A stretch of DNA of 64,000 nucleotides from an uncultured Bacteroides sp. (GTDB lineage Bacteria > Bacteroidota > Bacteroidia > Bacteroidales > Bacteroidaceae), in assembly GCA_947574505.1 (NCBI GenBank), contig CANPJW010000006.1, positions 28,704-92,703 on the forward strand. The letters are read 5' to 3'. Each line of letters starts with the position of its first letter. Positions within the stretch are counted from its first letter, which is position 1. Positions 52,510-62,262 of this stretch are shown here, piece by piece. The notes under the pieces were generated by a model that had not been told where the DNA came from, did not search any database, and was given only the letters and a program-made list of their open reading frames with translations. Both the position numbers and the translations under genes were made by a program.

Positions 52510-53738
52510 CTTTTTTTCATAACACTGTTGACTACCCGTATGGAAGACACCAGTTTGTTGGTTGAGGTAAAGACGTCTACATTCCAGACATGGGATGAAC
52601 GTCCTTTATGTACAATGGTTGCTACTGCCCGCACGGTATCTCCTTCGTGGGCAGAAGAGATGTGGTTGCCGCTGACTTGCATTCCTACGACGATTTCGTC
52701 CGGCTGGCAAAGAATCATTGAACCCAGTCCGGCAACCGTCTCTGCCAATGCAAGGGTGGCTCCGCCATGCAGAATGCCGAAAGGCTGGCGCGTACGATGG
52801 TCTACGGGCATCGTAGCCTCCACCCGCTCTTTGTCAGCATAGGTATATTGGATTCCCAAGTTTCCCATTAATGCGTGGCGTGCCTGTGCATTCAACTGTT
52901 CAAGAGGGATTTCCGCTGCACGGACTTCGGCAAGAATCGCTTTCTCGACGGCAAGCGCTACTCCGTCTTCTTCGTTCGAAGTTGTCACATAGTCGGCACA
53001 AGCCTTCACCGAATCCTGAGAATGTCCCATGGCTATACCCAGTCCGGCCAATTGAAGCATGGTTACGTCACACACACCGTCGCCGATGGCAATCACTTCT
53101 TCGCGTGTCACGCCCAACATCTCGAGCAGGGCACCTAACGTATTCGCTTTGTCAATGGCACAAGGAACCACTTCGAGGAAATAAGGCTCGGAACGGAATA
53201 CATCCAATGCTCCGTTCAGGCGTCTCTTCCAGTGTTCTTCCAAGCCGACAAGCGCTTCTTCGTCATCACTGACAAACATACATTTACAGGGAGCGAAATC
53301 AATGGCTGCGGAGAATTCGTCTTCCCGAATCACTTGCAGGTTGTTCAGTCGGGCTTCACTTTGGATATGTTCGTTTTCGGGAGAATCCGTGACAATCGTA
53401 TCATCGTGATACGTGAATAACGCGAAGCCATTCTTGCGGGCTTTCTTTTCCATATATGGAAGCATTTCCGGATTGATACGGCGTTCGAACAGGATTTCTC
53501 CGTTCTGTGCATTGATTATCTGGCAACCGTTATAAGAAAGGAGAAAGCCGCCATAATTTCCAAGTTCAAGAGACTTCGCCAATGGCAGCAAACCATAAGT
53601 CGGTCTGCCGGAAGCCAGCACGATACGTACTCCCATCTGCTGAATCTTCAACAAAGCGGCCAGTGTACGTTTACTAATTTCTTTCGCATCATTAAGCAGT
53701 GTTCCGTCTACATCCAAGACCAATAATTTATACTTCAT
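52506..53738 (-). CDS. HAD phosphatase / DHNA-CoA thioesterase (MenI-like) fusion
   Basis: 410 residues in two domains. Residues 1-268 are a Cof-type HAD-IIB hydrolase: nucleophile D9 and acid D11 in LDVDGT, K197 in DKANTL, and D220/D224 in GDGVCDVTML. Residues 275-410 are a hotdog thioesterase closely resembling E. coli YdiI/MenI: LHGGATLALAETVAGLGS with H324-G-G and the catalytic E333, then VVGMQVSGNHISSAHEGDTV and VWNVDVF. The second half would hydrolyse DHNA-CoA, the step after MenB. The HAD substrate is unknown. First gene of the men operon, overlapping menF by 4 bases. Confidence 0.9.
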   Translation of the reverse strand: MKYKLLVLDVDGTLLNDAKEISKRTLAALLKIQQMGVRIVLASGRPTYGLLPLAKSLELGNYGGFLLSYNGCQIINAQNGEILFERRINPEMLPYMEKKARKNGFALFTYHDDTIVTDSPENEHIQSEARLNNLQVIREDEFSAAIDFAPCKCMFVSDDEEALVGLEEHWKRRLNGALDVFRSEPYFLEVVPCAIDKANTLGALLEMLGVTREEVIAIGDGVCDVTMLQLAGLGIAMGHSQDSVKACADYVTTSNEEDGVALAVEKAILAEVRAAEIPLEQLNAQARHALMGNLGIQYTYADKERVEATMPVDHRTRQPFGILHGGATLALAETVAGLGSMILCQPDEIVVGMQVSGNHISSAHEGDTVRAVATIVHKGRSSHVWNVDVFTSTNKLVSSIRVVNSVMKKR

Positions 53739-53763
53739 GACTACACGATTTTGATTTAGATTA

Positions 53764-53771
53764 CAAAGGTA
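53764..53771 (-). promoter_or_regulatory. Candidate -7 box of the menaquinone operon
   Basis: TACCTTTG on the minus strand, 26 bases before the fusion-gene ATG, matches TAnnTTTG. The expected -33 position has no clean TTTG. Confidence 0.5.
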
Positions 53772-53994
53772 GGAAATTGAGTGAACGACAGAAAGCGTAA
53801 ACAGATAAAAATTACTTTAATTTCACTCTTTCAGACGCATTTCCAGATAATCGCAAAGGATTCGGGCATGATTGTACACCGGCTCTTTAAATCCTCGTAC
53901 ACTCGCTTTATCCTAACTTGTAACATTACTATATTTATTTAATTAACTTTATAATAATAAACCGAAAAAGCCGAGAATTGTTTACTGGAAACTC

Positions 53995-55740
53995 CTAATT
54001 CCTAAGCGAATCCTGTGCTTTCTTAAATTCGTAGGGTGTCATTCCTGTCTTTTTCTTGAAGAGGTTGTATAAAATCGGTGTACTGTTAAATCCGGACTCA
54101 TCCGCTATGGCACGTATTGTATAATTGGGACATTTCTTCATCAATTTGATTGCATAAGTAATACGCAATTCATTGATATACCCGTTAAAGTTAGTCCCCG
54201 TACATTCACGTATCATCCGGGCAAAACGTGCATTATTCAGATGCACTATCTGCGCCAAATCTTCCCTTGAGAGTTCCGGCGAAAGGTATAATTGGTCTTG
54301 GACGACTATCCGGTTCAATTCTTGAAATATCTTCTTGTTCTCTTCCTCTTCACCGCTGACCTTATCCGTTTCATTCAGTTCTTCAGAGGAAATGACTTCC
54401 GGCTCTATTTCTGACGTGACAGCCAGTTGTCCGTATGCTTCCGACAACTGAGTGTCATATTTCCTATTGGAGATTCTTTCGTTTATAAGCTGGGCAAGCA
54501 TCCTGTTCTTATACTCGACTATATGATTGAAACGCCACAAACGCCATACAAGAAACAGAGTCAGCACCACAACACATGCAAGGAAGCAGAGAGTTATATT
54601 TCTTATTCTCAATTGAAAAGCCTGTTCGGCGATATACTCTTCTTTTTCAGAGACACCGTACATTGCATTCAATTCCAATGCAACATTGTTCCTATCGCGG
54701 GTATTGATGCTGTCCGTTATGGCTAAAATTGTTTCACGTATCTCCGCAACTTCTTTGTATTTATGCATACCCAAGTATGCCTTCACTTCATGCCGGAGGA
54801 CAGTCAGATATTGTTCGTTCAAAGTGTCCTGCTGAGTCCTCATCAGCTCCTTAAACCCTTTGCAGTTATCAATGACTTTTTCATATTGCCCGGAAAGCAT
54901 CAAATAAGGGACTGAATACATTTTTCCATCCGGAGTATGTGATTCTTTCTTTGACAAGTATTTCTGATAATATTGTTCCGCCTGCCCATATTTCTTCTCC
55001 ATGCAATAAATATAGGCCAGCTTGGAATACAAATAACTATATTGGCCGTCCACATAAGCTTCAGGGATTTGAGGCAATGCTTTGAGCCGTTCAATCTGCT
55101 TCTCACGTTCAAAACCTACTTCCAGAGCCTCTTCGATTCGGGAATCATTCATCAGAAACCCCATTTTCGCCCCATAATAGTATGAAAGCAGCATCATTTC
55201 ACGCTTCTCCTTCGACCCGCGCAGCAATTCAATAGTCTGGTCGAAATAATCATATGCCTTGTCTTTAAAAGACAATCTCCAGTTATTCTCTCCCATGCAG
55301 AAAAACAATCTGGCTCTAGCCTCTCTGTTTCCTAATTCTTGTGCCTGTCTGATTCCCTCTAATGCATAATGCATACTTTCATTATACTTGCTCATCATTG
55401 CCGAGAACTCAGCCAAATAAACTGTCATTTTCAGCATGTGTTCCGGGTCTTTCTGGTATATGGAATCAAGCAGATAAGCTTTTTTCGCATACATAAACGC
55501 GAGTTTGTTCATATACATATTACTATATGACAAACTACGCAATTCGTTTATAACCCGCAAAGATATTGTTTTCCTATTCTCCGCTTCGTCCAGTAATTGC
55601 AGAGCTCGCTTAGAGTCAGATATATAAATATCCCGGATATACTTTTCAGTATAGAGAGAATCACTATGTATAGTCTTATCAGCCCTCGAATATTGATTGT
55701 GTACAAATAAAAGCACTAAAATACATACCAAAAAACGCAT
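53995..55740 (-). CDS. Membrane-anchored TPR / AraC-type transcriptional regulator
   Basis: 581 residues. A signal-anchor-like N-terminus (MRFLVCILVLLFVHNQYSRA) precedes about 350 residues of TPR-like helices (for example KLAYIYCMEKKYGQAEQYYQKYL), then a membrane helix near 375-400 (ITLCFLACVVVLTLFLVWRLW), a linker with an acidic stretch, and an AraC-type domain over the last 105 residues (SREDLAQIVHLNNARFARMIRE; IRAIADESGFNSTPILYNLFKKKTGMTPYEF). The periplasmic TPR sensor would signal through the membrane to the cytoplasmic DNA-binding domain. The ligand and targets are unknown. It stands alone with its own promoter between the men operon and the alpha-amylase gene. Confidence 0.88.
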   Translation of the reverse strand: MRFLVCILVLLFVHNQYSRADKTIHSDSLYTEKYIRDIYISDSKRALQLLDEAENRKTISLRVINELRSLSYSNMYMNKLAFMYAKKAYLLDSIYQKDPEHMLKMTVYLAEFSAMMSKYNESMHYALEGIRQAQELGNREARARLFFCMGENNWRLSFKDKAYDYFDQTIELLRGSKEKREMMLLSYYYGAKMGFLMNDSRIEEALEVGFEREKQIERLKALPQIPEAYVDGQYSYLYSKLAYIYCMEKKYGQAEQYYQKYLSKKESHTPDGKMYSVPYLMLSGQYEKVIDNCKGFKELMRTQQDTLNEQYLTVLRHEVKAYLGMHKYKEVAEIRETILAITDSINTRDRNNVALELNAMYGVSEKEEYIAEQAFQLRIRNITLCFLACVVVLTLFLVWRLWRFNHIVEYKNRMLAQLINERISNRKYDTQLSEAYGQLAVTSEIEPEVISSEELNETDKVSGEEEENKKIFQELNRIVVQDQLYLSPELSREDLAQIVHLNNARFARMIRECTGTNFNGYINELRITYAIKLMKKCPNYTIRAIADESGFNSTPILYNLFKKKTGMTPYEFKKAQDSLRN

Positions 55741-55770
55741 AAAATCTTACCGTGTTTAATCATTTAGCAT

Positions 55771-55801
55771 CAAAGGTATGTATTTTCCATATAAGGTGCA
55801 A
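55771..55801 (-). promoter_or_regulatory. Promoter of the TPR/AraC regulator
   Basis: On the minus strand TTG (complement of 55799-55801), a 20-base spacer and TACCTTTG (complement of 55771-55778) match the Bacteroides promoter, 31 bases before the ATG. It lies between the amylase stop and the regulator. Confidence 0.7.
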
Positions 55802-55824
55802 GTAGGCATTTAATTTTAAGCAAC

Positions 55825-57273
55825 CTAAATTGCCTTCTTTACCCAAACAGCCAGGTTACGGGCATCAACGGAAAATTCGCCGTTCCCTTCTTCATCCAAA
55901 GTTACTTCTTCCTGAATGCTTCCGGTTATTTCGTGCCATATCTCACCCTTATGACCTTCACCCAGACTCATCGTTTTACTGCCGGCTTCGTCATTGGACA
56001 TTAAAAAGACCAGTCCCGAACCCGTATGTTCCTCATCTCCTGTGCGAATAAAACCGACGGTGGAGGGGTGATCGAAATATTCAACCTGATCGCCATAAGC
56101 ATATTTTCTTCTGGCGTCCAACAATATGTCCAAGATCTTGGTATGCGGGGATTTCTCTCCTTTTATTCCATAGTAATCCCCATAAAACAGGCAAGGATAA
56201 CCATCTTTCATCAAGAGAATAAGACCATATGCCAACGGTTTGAACCAGTCTTCTATTTGGGACTCCAGCGAACTTCCCAACTGCGAGTCGTGATTATCGA
56301 CAAATGTCACAGCCAAATCACAATGATGTTCGACCAGTGTATCCTTCAGGATATTCCGCAAATCATATTCTTTACCTTCCTGTGCTGCCTGAAACATATT
56401 ATAATGTAACGGGACATCAAACAAATTCACCTTATGCCCTACCGTTTCCAAATAGGCGTCGAGTGTTTCCAAGTCACCGTTCCAATATTCACCTACGGCA
56501 TAAAAATCATCTCCCCGTTCACTTCTCACCGCATCAAGAAATTGTGCGATAAACTGGTCTTTCATATGCTTGATAGCATCCAACCGGAATCCGTCGAGTC
56601 CAAGTTCACCGGTAACCCATTTCCCCCAACGGTTCAGTTCGGATACAACCTCAGGATGGTCCAAATCAATATCATTACACAACAAAAAGTCATAATTGCC
56701 ATTCTCATTGTCCACTCCCTCGCTCCAGGCTTTTCCTTCTCCCTGGATCTGAAAGACTCCGCTACGTTTCTTGGCGTCGTCAAATCCCGTACCGGAGAAG
56801 TGATACCAGTGCCACTTAAAATCCGAATACTTGTCCTTACGTCCATGGAAGCTATATCCGGTCCAGCCCTGTATCTCATACGGTTCGCCCAACGCCTTGT
56901 TCCTTTCTTTGGGGTCAACCTCCACGACCATAAACTTTTCGGTAAAATCACCGCCTGCCTTATGGTTCAGCACTACATCCAGATAAACCGCAATATGATA
57001 TTTGTGCAATTCGCCAATCATCTCTTTCAGTTCATCCTTCGTACCATACTTTGTCCGTACTGTCCCTTTCTGTTCAAATTCGCCCAGGTCATACAAATCA
57101 TAAGTTGCATATCCTTCATCCTGCTGCTCGTCGGCTTTATAAGCAGGTGGAATCCATACTGCGGTTACACCAATGTCATGAAGATGCGACGCGTCTTCTT
57201 TTAATTGTTTCCATAACTTCCCGTCATTCGGGAGATTCCATTCAAAATACTGCATCATTACACCATTTTCCAT
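55825..57273 (-). CDS. Cytoplasmic alpha-amylase, GH13 (GH13_5 type)
   Basis: 482 residues without a signal peptide. It opens with GVMMQYFEWNLPNDG, typical of the bacterial liquefying-type group. The catalytic triad is visible: nucleophile D232 in GFRLDAIKH, acid/base E262 in VGEYW and D329 in FVDNHDSQ. Region I is LDVVLNHKAGGD. It hydrolyses internal alpha-1,4 bonds of glycogen-like glucans or maltodextrins inside the cell. It is divergent from the pullulanase gene, with which it forms a functional pair for debranching and chopping alpha-glucan. It is unrelated to the surface starch (sus) system in location. Confidence 0.93.
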   Translation of the reverse strand: MENGVMMQYFEWNLPNDGKLWKQLKEDASHLHDIGVTAVWIPPAYKADEQQDEGYATYDLYDLGEFEQKGTVRTKYGTKDELKEMIGELHKYHIAVYLDVVLNHKAGGDFTEKFMVVEVDPKERNKALGEPYEIQGWTGYSFHGRKDKYSDFKWHWYHFSGTGFDDAKKRSGVFQIQGEGKAWSEGVDNENGNYDFLLCNDIDLDHPEVVSELNRWGKWVTGELGLDGFRLDAIKHMKDQFIAQFLDAVRSERGDDFYAVGEYWNGDLETLDAYLETVGHKVNLFDVPLHYNMFQAAQEGKEYDLRNILKDTLVEHHCDLAVTFVDNHDSQLGSSLESQIEDWFKPLAYGLILLMKDGYPCLFYGDYYGIKGEKSPHTKILDILLDARRKYAYGDQVEYFDHPSTVGFIRTGDEEHTGSGLVFLMSNDEAGSKTMSLGEGHKGEIWHEITGSIQEEVTLDEEGNGEFSVDARNLAVWVKKAI

Positions 57274-57596
57274 ATGCTATCTTTTTTAAATTGACGAGTA
57301 TAAAACAAGTTGCAATAGAATAAAGTTCCTTCACAAGTATGAATTATTAGCAAAATGGTAGGAATTTGTCCATAAACCGAACGAACAAATGCTAAACAGC
57401 AGAAAGTTCAAGAGTATGGTTCATGCAACGACGAAAAATATCTTAATAATCCTTTTTATATCCATATTTACCGGGATAACAGCAATAAATTCTGTTTGTT
57501 CTGTTGTTTCTCATCATACCAAACAAGAACATACCAGTTCATTTACGCCACATAGGCATTGATTATTTTAAACAGTATTAATATAAAATTGAATGT
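57274..57596. other. Divergent intergenic region of 323 bases
   Basis: It separates the amylase and pullulanase starts and must hold both promoters. No full TAnnTTTG box was found on either strand and no clear operator was seen. The sequence is A/T-rich with no other feature recognised. Confidence 0.5.
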
Positions 57597-59564
57597 ATGA
57601 GAAAATTAAAAAATCATCCGTCCGCAGACCAATTGGAGTCGTATGACAAATATCCATGCTATGATGGAAATGATCTCGAATTGGTCTATACACCCGAACA
57701 ATCCGTTTTTACACTTTGGGCGCCGAGCGCGGACAGGGTTCGTTTAAACCTGTACCCCGCCGGCGAAGGAGAAGAAAAGGAAGAACAACTGGATATGGAC
57801 ATGGCAGAGGATGGCACCTGGCGTATCAATATCGACCGTGACCTGAAAGGTTCTTTCTACACCTTCCAAATAGAGAAAGACGGCAAATGGCTGGACGAAA
57901 CGCCCGGCATTTGGGCTAAAGCAGTCGGTATCAATGGTAACCGTGCGGCTGTAATCGACTGGAATGAAACGAATCCGGAAGATTGGGAGTCCGACCAGCC
58001 CCCCGAACTGAAGATGTATTCCGACATTATTCTCTATGAATTGCATCATCGCGATTTTAGTATTGATCCGAATTCGGGCATCAAGAATAAAGGAAAGTTC
58101 CTGGCTCTGACGGAAACCGGAACCAAGACACCCGAAGGGGAAACTTCCGGCTTAGATCACTTGAAAGAACTGGGCGTTACACATATCCATATCCTGCCTT
58201 CATTTGATTTCGCCACAGTAGATGAGACGAGACTGGAAGAAAATAAATATAATTGGGGATATGACCCGAAAAATTACAATGTGCCTGATGGAAGTTATTC
58301 CACCGACCCGGCTAATCCCGTCACCCGCATCCGTGAGTTTAAAGAAATGGTGAAGAGCCTACATCAGAACGGCTTCCGCATTGTACTCGACGTGGTATAT
58401 AACCATACCGCTTCCACCGATCATTCAAATTTCGAACTGACCGTCCCCGGATATTTTTACCGTCAAAATCCTGACGGGTCTTATTCCAATGCGTCCGGCT
58501 GCGGAAACGAGACGGCATCAGAGCGCGAAATGGTTCGCCGTTATATCATCGAATCTGTAAAGTTCTGGGCGAAAGAATACCATATCGACGGTTTCCGGTT
58601 TGACCTTATGGGGATACATGACATTGAAACAATGAACCATTTGAGAGAAGAACTGCTGAAAATTGACCCGACAATCTTCGTTTACGGTGAAGGTTGGGCA
58701 GCAGCAGATTCCCCATTGCCTTTCGAGCAGCGGGCAGTAAAGGAGAATGTCGGACGGATGGAAGGTATTGCCGTATTTAATGATGAGTTTCGGGACGGAC
58801 TGAAAGGAAGTACCTTCGACGAACAAGAACCCGGATATGCCTCCGGAAATATAAACGGGCATTTCGAACCGGTTAAATATGGTATCGTCGGCGGCACGCA
58901 GCACCCGCAGGTAGACTATGACGGATTGCTTTATTGTGATGGTCCTTATGCCGGGGCTCCTTCGCAAATGATTAATTTCGTGTCGTGCCATGACGGATAC
59001 ACTTTGATAGACAAATTGAGGCTATCCGTAAAGGGCGAACATGCTGAAGAGGAATTACCCTCTATCGACAAATTGATACATACAGTACTTCTGACCTCAC
59101 AAGGAATCCCTTTCATCCGTGGTGGCGAAGAAATCATGCAAGATAAGCAAGGAGAACCGAACAGCTACAAGTCATCGGACGCTGTCAACCAGATTGACTG
59201 GGCTTTGAAAGCCAAGAACCGTGATTTTTTCGACTATATAAAAGGACTGATCGCACTACGTAAAGCGCATCCCACCTTTCGCATTCCAACAGTAGAGGGA
59301 TTGGAACAATGGCTTCATTTCCTTGACACGGGTGATTCCGGTGTAATTGCTTATACATTGGGCGAATATGCTAATGGAGATGAATGGAAAGAAATATTAG
59401 TAGCTTATAATGGTAACCGGAACGAAGCGATTGTCCACCTGCCCGAGCAAGACTGGATAGTTGTTTGCAAAGATGGACAAATCAAATTGGACAGCCAGGA
59501 GCATTTGTCTGGTGGAGATATAGCTATCGCGGCTTCTTCCGCCTTGATTCTGTATAGAAACTAA
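57597..59564 (+). CDS. pulA: Type I pullulanase (alpha-1,6 debranching enzyme), GH13_14
   Basis: 655 residues, no signal peptide, so cytoplasmic. A CBM48-like N-terminal domain covers about 28-125 (FTLWAPSADRVRLNLYP). The type I pullulanase motif YNWGYDP is at 218-224. Catalytic residues are nucleophile D336 in GFRFDLMGI, acid/base E365 in VYGEGW and D466 in SCHDGYT. It cleaves alpha-1,6 branch points of glycogen or limit dextrins. The divergent alpha-amylase gene supports a role in intracellular alpha-glucan turnover. The short N-terminus lacks the extra starch-binding modules of secreted pullulanases. Confidence 0.95.
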   Translation: MRKLKNHPSADQLESYDKYPCYDGNDLELVYTPEQSVFTLWAPSADRVRLNLYPAGEGEEKEEQLDMDMAEDGTWRINIDRDLKGSFYTFQIEKDGKWLDETPGIWAKAVGINGNRAAVIDWNETNPEDWESDQPPELKMYSDIILYELHHRDFSIDPNSGIKNKGKFLALTETGTKTPEGETSGLDHLKELGVTHIHILPSFDFATVDETRLEENKYNWGYDPKNYNVPDGSYSTDPANPVTRIREFKEMVKSLHQNGFRIVLDVVYNHTASTDHSNFELTVPGYFYRQNPDGSYSNASGCGNETASEREMVRRYIIESVKFWAKEYHIDGFRFDLMGIHDIETMNHLREELLKIDPTIFVYGEGWAAADSPLPFEQRAVKENVGRMEGIAVFNDEFRDGLKGSTFDEQEPGYASGNINGHFEPVKYGIVGGTQHPQVDYDGLLYCDGPYAGAPSQMINFVSCHDGYTLIDKLRLSVKGEHAEEELPSIDKLIHTVLLTSQGIPFIRGGEEIMQDKQGEPNSYKSSDAVNQIDWALKAKNRDFFDYIKGLIALRKAHPTFRIPTVEGLEQWLHFLDTGDSGVIAYTLGEYANGDEWKEILVAYNGNRNEAIVHLPEQDWIVVCKDGQIKLDSQEHLSGGDIAIAASSALILYRN

Positions 59565-59607
59565 GTTAAAATAATGATCATGATGTATAATTAAAATCAA
59601 GTCGAAT

Positions 59608-60681
59608 ATGTTTGAATATGAAATTTGGGGAAATTCCGTTCAGAACTGGATCATTTCCATACTTATTATTGTTGCCGCAATTGTTATTGTAAAGTTGATA
59701 ACGCTATTAAGCAAAAGAGTACTTAAACCGTTAACAGACCGGACTAAGAATCAACTGGATAATATTATCTTTTATTCTCTCGAACCGCCTTTCAAGTTTG
59801 CAATTATTCTGCTGGGTATCTGGATAGCTATTCATCGTTTGGTATATCCGGACAGTTTCGTGAAAGTAGTAGACAACATTTACCGTATTCTGATTGTATT
59901 GGATATCACTTGGGTATTCGCCCGTTTGTTCAGCGGTTTGCTTCAAGTTTACTGGGGACGCCGTTCTGACGGTCAGAATAATAAAATGCTGCCGATTATT
60001 AAAAGGACAATCTTGGTTGTTGTCTGGATTATCGGTCTTGTGATGGCATTGAGTAATGTCGGAGTAAATATCAGCGCATTATTGGGAACCCTGGGTATCG
60101 GTGGTATCGCATTCGCTTTGGCAGCACAAGACACGGTAAAGAATGTGTTCGGTGCCTTCACCCTCCTGACAGACAAGCCTTTCAATATCGGAGATACCAT
60201 TCGCTTCGACAGTATCGAAGGAACAGTAATCGATATAGGCATCCGGAGCACAAGAATCATGAACTATGATAAACGTATCATCACTATCCCGAACTATAAG
60301 ATTACCGACTCTTCTATCATCAACATCTCTTCCGAACCGATGCGACGGGTCGTTCTGAATCTCGGACTGACGTATGGCACAACTGCCGAAAAGATGAAAG
60401 AGGCTTTGGCGATTTTAAAAGCTCTTCCACAAAAAGTGGAAAATGTATCTTCCAGTCCATCGGACGTGGTTGCCGTCTTTACTGAATATTCCGACTCCGC
60501 ACTGGGTATCATGTATATCTACTATATTAAGAAGCAAGGGGATATATTAGGAGTGACTTCGAATATGAATACGGAGATTCTGGCTTCTTTCAATAAGGCA
60601 GGACTTGAGTTTGCTTTTCCAACAAGGACGGTTTATATACAAAAAGATGAGCCGGAAGATAATGGCAAAATTTCAAAATAA
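59608..60681 (+). CDS. MscS-family mechanosensitive channel
   Basis: 357 residues. Hydrophobic helices lie at about 13-33, 63-80, 90-110 and 130-150. The pore-lining TM3 and beta domain read LGTLGIGGIAFALAAQDTVKNVFGAFTLLTDKPFNIGDTI, then IEGTVIDIGIRSTRIMNYD and ITIPNYKITDSSIINIS, all typical of MscS. A C-terminal alpha/beta part (about 240-340) completes the cytoplasmic cage. It opens on membrane tension during hypo-osmotic shock. It starts 43 bases after the pullulanase stop and may be co-transcribed. A strong terminator follows. Confidence 0.95.
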   Translation: MFEYEIWGNSVQNWIISILIIVAAIVIVKLITLLSKRVLKPLTDRTKNQLDNIIFYSLEPPFKFAIILLGIWIAIHRLVYPDSFVKVVDNIYRILIVLDITWVFARLFSGLLQVYWGRRSDGQNNKMLPIIKRTILVVVWIIGLVMALSNVGVNISALLGTLGIGGIAFALAAQDTVKNVFGAFTLLTDKPFNIGDTIRFDSIEGTVIDIGIRSTRIMNYDKRIITIPNYKITDSSIINISSEPMRRVVLNLGLTYGTTAEKMKEALAILKALPQKVENVSSSPSDVVAVFTEYSDSALGIMYIYYIKKQGDILGVTSNMNTEILASFNKAGLEFAFPTRTVYIQKDEPEDNGKISK

Positions 60682-60715
60682 AAGATAGTTATCCCAGCTA
60701 TGTAACAAAACAAAT

Positions 60716-60747
60716 AAAGAGGATGCCTTTTGAAGGACATCCTCTTT
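60716..60747 (+). terminator. Terminator after the MscS gene
   Basis: AAAGAGGATG (60716-60725) and CATCCTCTTT (60738-60747) form a perfect 10-base stem, followed by ATTTGTTTT, 34 bases after the stop. Confidence 0.9.
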
Positions 60748-60766
60748 ATTTGTTTTATATCTTATT

Positions 60767-60782
60767 TCAGCGGAGAGACAGG
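60767..60782 (-). repeat. tRNA-Ser 3'-end remnant, candidate attachment site
   Basis: TCAGCGGAGAGACAGG is identical to 36397-36412, the 3' end and adjacent bases of tRNA-Ser(TGA), in the same orientation. Sequence beyond it (CTCCAGAACC) only weakly resembles the T-arm. It lies about 100 bases before the recombinase promoter, as expected for an att core left by integration at a tRNA-Ser 3' end. Confidence 0.65.
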
Positions 60783-60802
60783 CTCCAGAACCTACGCTTT
60801 CA

Positions 60803-60815
60803 GAAAATATCATAA
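60803..60815 (+). repeat. 13-base direct repeat flanking the recombinase gene, left copy
   Basis: GAAAATATCATAA at 60803-60815 recurs at 62277-62289 in the same orientation, so the copies enclose the recombinase gene. Confidence 0.5.
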
Positions 60816-60882
60816 AATTGCAAATCACTGATAATCATATATTATCTACAATGAAGAGTAAATCTAAATCTTTCTAAATGCC

Positions 60883-60914
60883 TTTTGCTATTTCAATTTT
60901 TGGGTGTATATTTG
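60883..60914 (+). promoter_or_regulatory. Promoter of the tyrosine recombinase
   Basis: TTTTG (60883-60887), a 19-base spacer and TATATTTG (60907-60914) match the Bacteroides promoter. Transcription would start near 60921, which rules out the ATG at 60885 and supports the start at 60942. The -7 box overlaps tandem copies of TTTGGGTGTA (60899-60908, 60911-60920), possible recombinase arm sites. Confidence 0.7.
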
Positions 60915-60941
60915 GGTGTAGAATTTCAAACGCACCCAATT

Positions 60942-62225
60942 ATGAATATCAAACGTAACATCATTTTTGCATTGGAGAGCCGGAAGAAGAACGGTGTGCC
61001 AATCGTAGAGAACGTGCCTATCCGTATGCGTGTCATATACGCAAGTCAACGTATCGAGTTTACAACAGGCTACCGGATTGACGTAGCCAAATGGGATGCC
61101 GACAAACAACGGGTAAAGAACGGATGCACCAACAAGCTGAAACAAAGCGCATCCGAAATCAATGCAGACTTGCTGAAATACTATGCCGAAATGCAAAACG
61201 TGTTCAAGGAGTTTGAGGTACAGGAAACCATACCTACCACCCAGCAGCTAAAGGATGCGTTCAATCTGCGGATGAAAGACAGCAGTGGAGAACAACAGGA
61301 AGAAGTGCAGATTAGTTTTTGGGAAGTGTTCGATGAGTTTGTAAAAGAGTGTGGCAACCAGAATAATTGGACGACATCCACCTATGAGAAATTTGCAGCG
61401 GTAAGAAATCACCTCAAAGAGTTCAAGGAAGATGTAACCTTTGAATACTTCAACGAGTTCGGGCTGAACGAGTATGTTAATTTCTTACGTGATAAAAAGG
61501 ACATGAGAAACAGCACTATTGGCAAACAGATGGGGTTTCTCAAATGGTTCCTGCGTTGGAGCTTCAAAAGAGGGCATCATCAGAACATTGCATACGACGC
61601 ATTCAAACCCAAATTAAAAACAACCCCTAAAAAGGTAATATTCCTGACATGGGATGAACTGAACAAACTGAAAGATTATCATATACCGCATGACAAACAG
61701 TATTTGGAACGTGTCAGGGATGTCTTTCTGTTCTGCTGCTTCACGAGCTTACGATATTCGGATGTCCGTAACTTGAAAAGAAGTGATATTAAGCCCGACC
61801 ACATTGAAGTCACCACAGTCAAGACTGCGGACAGCCTGATAATCGAACTGAACGACCACAGCAAAGCCATTCTTGAAAAATACAAGGATGTTCATTTCGA
61901 GAACCACATGGCATTGCCCGTCATCAGTAATCAGAAGATGAACGATTATCTGAAAGAACTGGGTGAACTGGCGGAAATCAACGAGCCTGTACGGGAAACC
62001 TACTACAAGGGAAATGAGCGCATAGATGAAGTCACACCCAAATACGCATTGTTAAGTACCCATGCAGGAAGAAAGACTTTCATCTGTAATGCGTTGGCAC
62101 TCGGAATTCCGGCACCGGTGGTTATGAAATGGACTGGACACAGTGATTACAAAGCCATGAAGCCCTACATTGATATAGCGGATGACATCAGAGCAAACGC
62201 CATGAACAAGTTTAATCAACTATAA
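60942..62225 (+). CDS. Tyrosine site-specific recombinase (integrase)
   Basis: 427 residues from MNIKRNIIFALESRKK; an in-frame ATG at 60885 is upstream of the predicted transcription start. An Arm-type N-terminal domain (about 1-95) is followed by a SAM-like core-binding domain (about 125-225) and a catalytic domain. Catalytic residues seen are R271 (TSLRYSDVRNL), H374-x-x-R377 (STHAGRKTF), H400 (GHSDY) and nucleophile Y409 (KPYIDI). It is the phage/transposon-integrase type common on Bacteroides genomic islands. Its place beside a tRNA-Ser 3'-end remnant suggests it drives integration there. It is followed by a DUF1016 nuclease, a pairing often seen near type I restriction loci. Confidence 0.94.
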   Translation: MNIKRNIIFALESRKKNGVPIVENVPIRMRVIYASQRIEFTTGYRIDVAKWDADKQRVKNGCTNKLKQSASEINADLLKYYAEMQNVFKEFEVQETIPTTQQLKDAFNLRMKDSSGEQQEEVQISFWEVFDEFVKECGNQNNWTTSTYEKFAAVRNHLKEFKEDVTFEYFNEFGLNEYVNFLRDKKDMRNSTIGKQMGFLKWFLRWSFKRGHHQNIAYDAFKPKLKTTPKKVIFLTWDELNKLKDYHIPHDKQYLERVRDVFLFCCFTSLRYSDVRNLKRSDIKPDHIEVTTVKTADSLIIELNDHSKAILEKYKDVHFENHMALPVISNQKMNDYLKELGELAEINEPVRETYYKGNERIDEVTPKYALLSTHAGRKTFICNALALGIPAPVVMKWTGHSDYKAMKPYIDIADDIRANAMNKFNQL

Positions 62226-62262
62226 AAGTATCAATTAGTTTCATAGATTACCACCATTGAAG

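Noticed and set aside
60885..60941. Upstream start for the tyrosine recombinase
   Set aside because: The -33/-7 promoter at 60883-60914 places the transcription start after this ATG.
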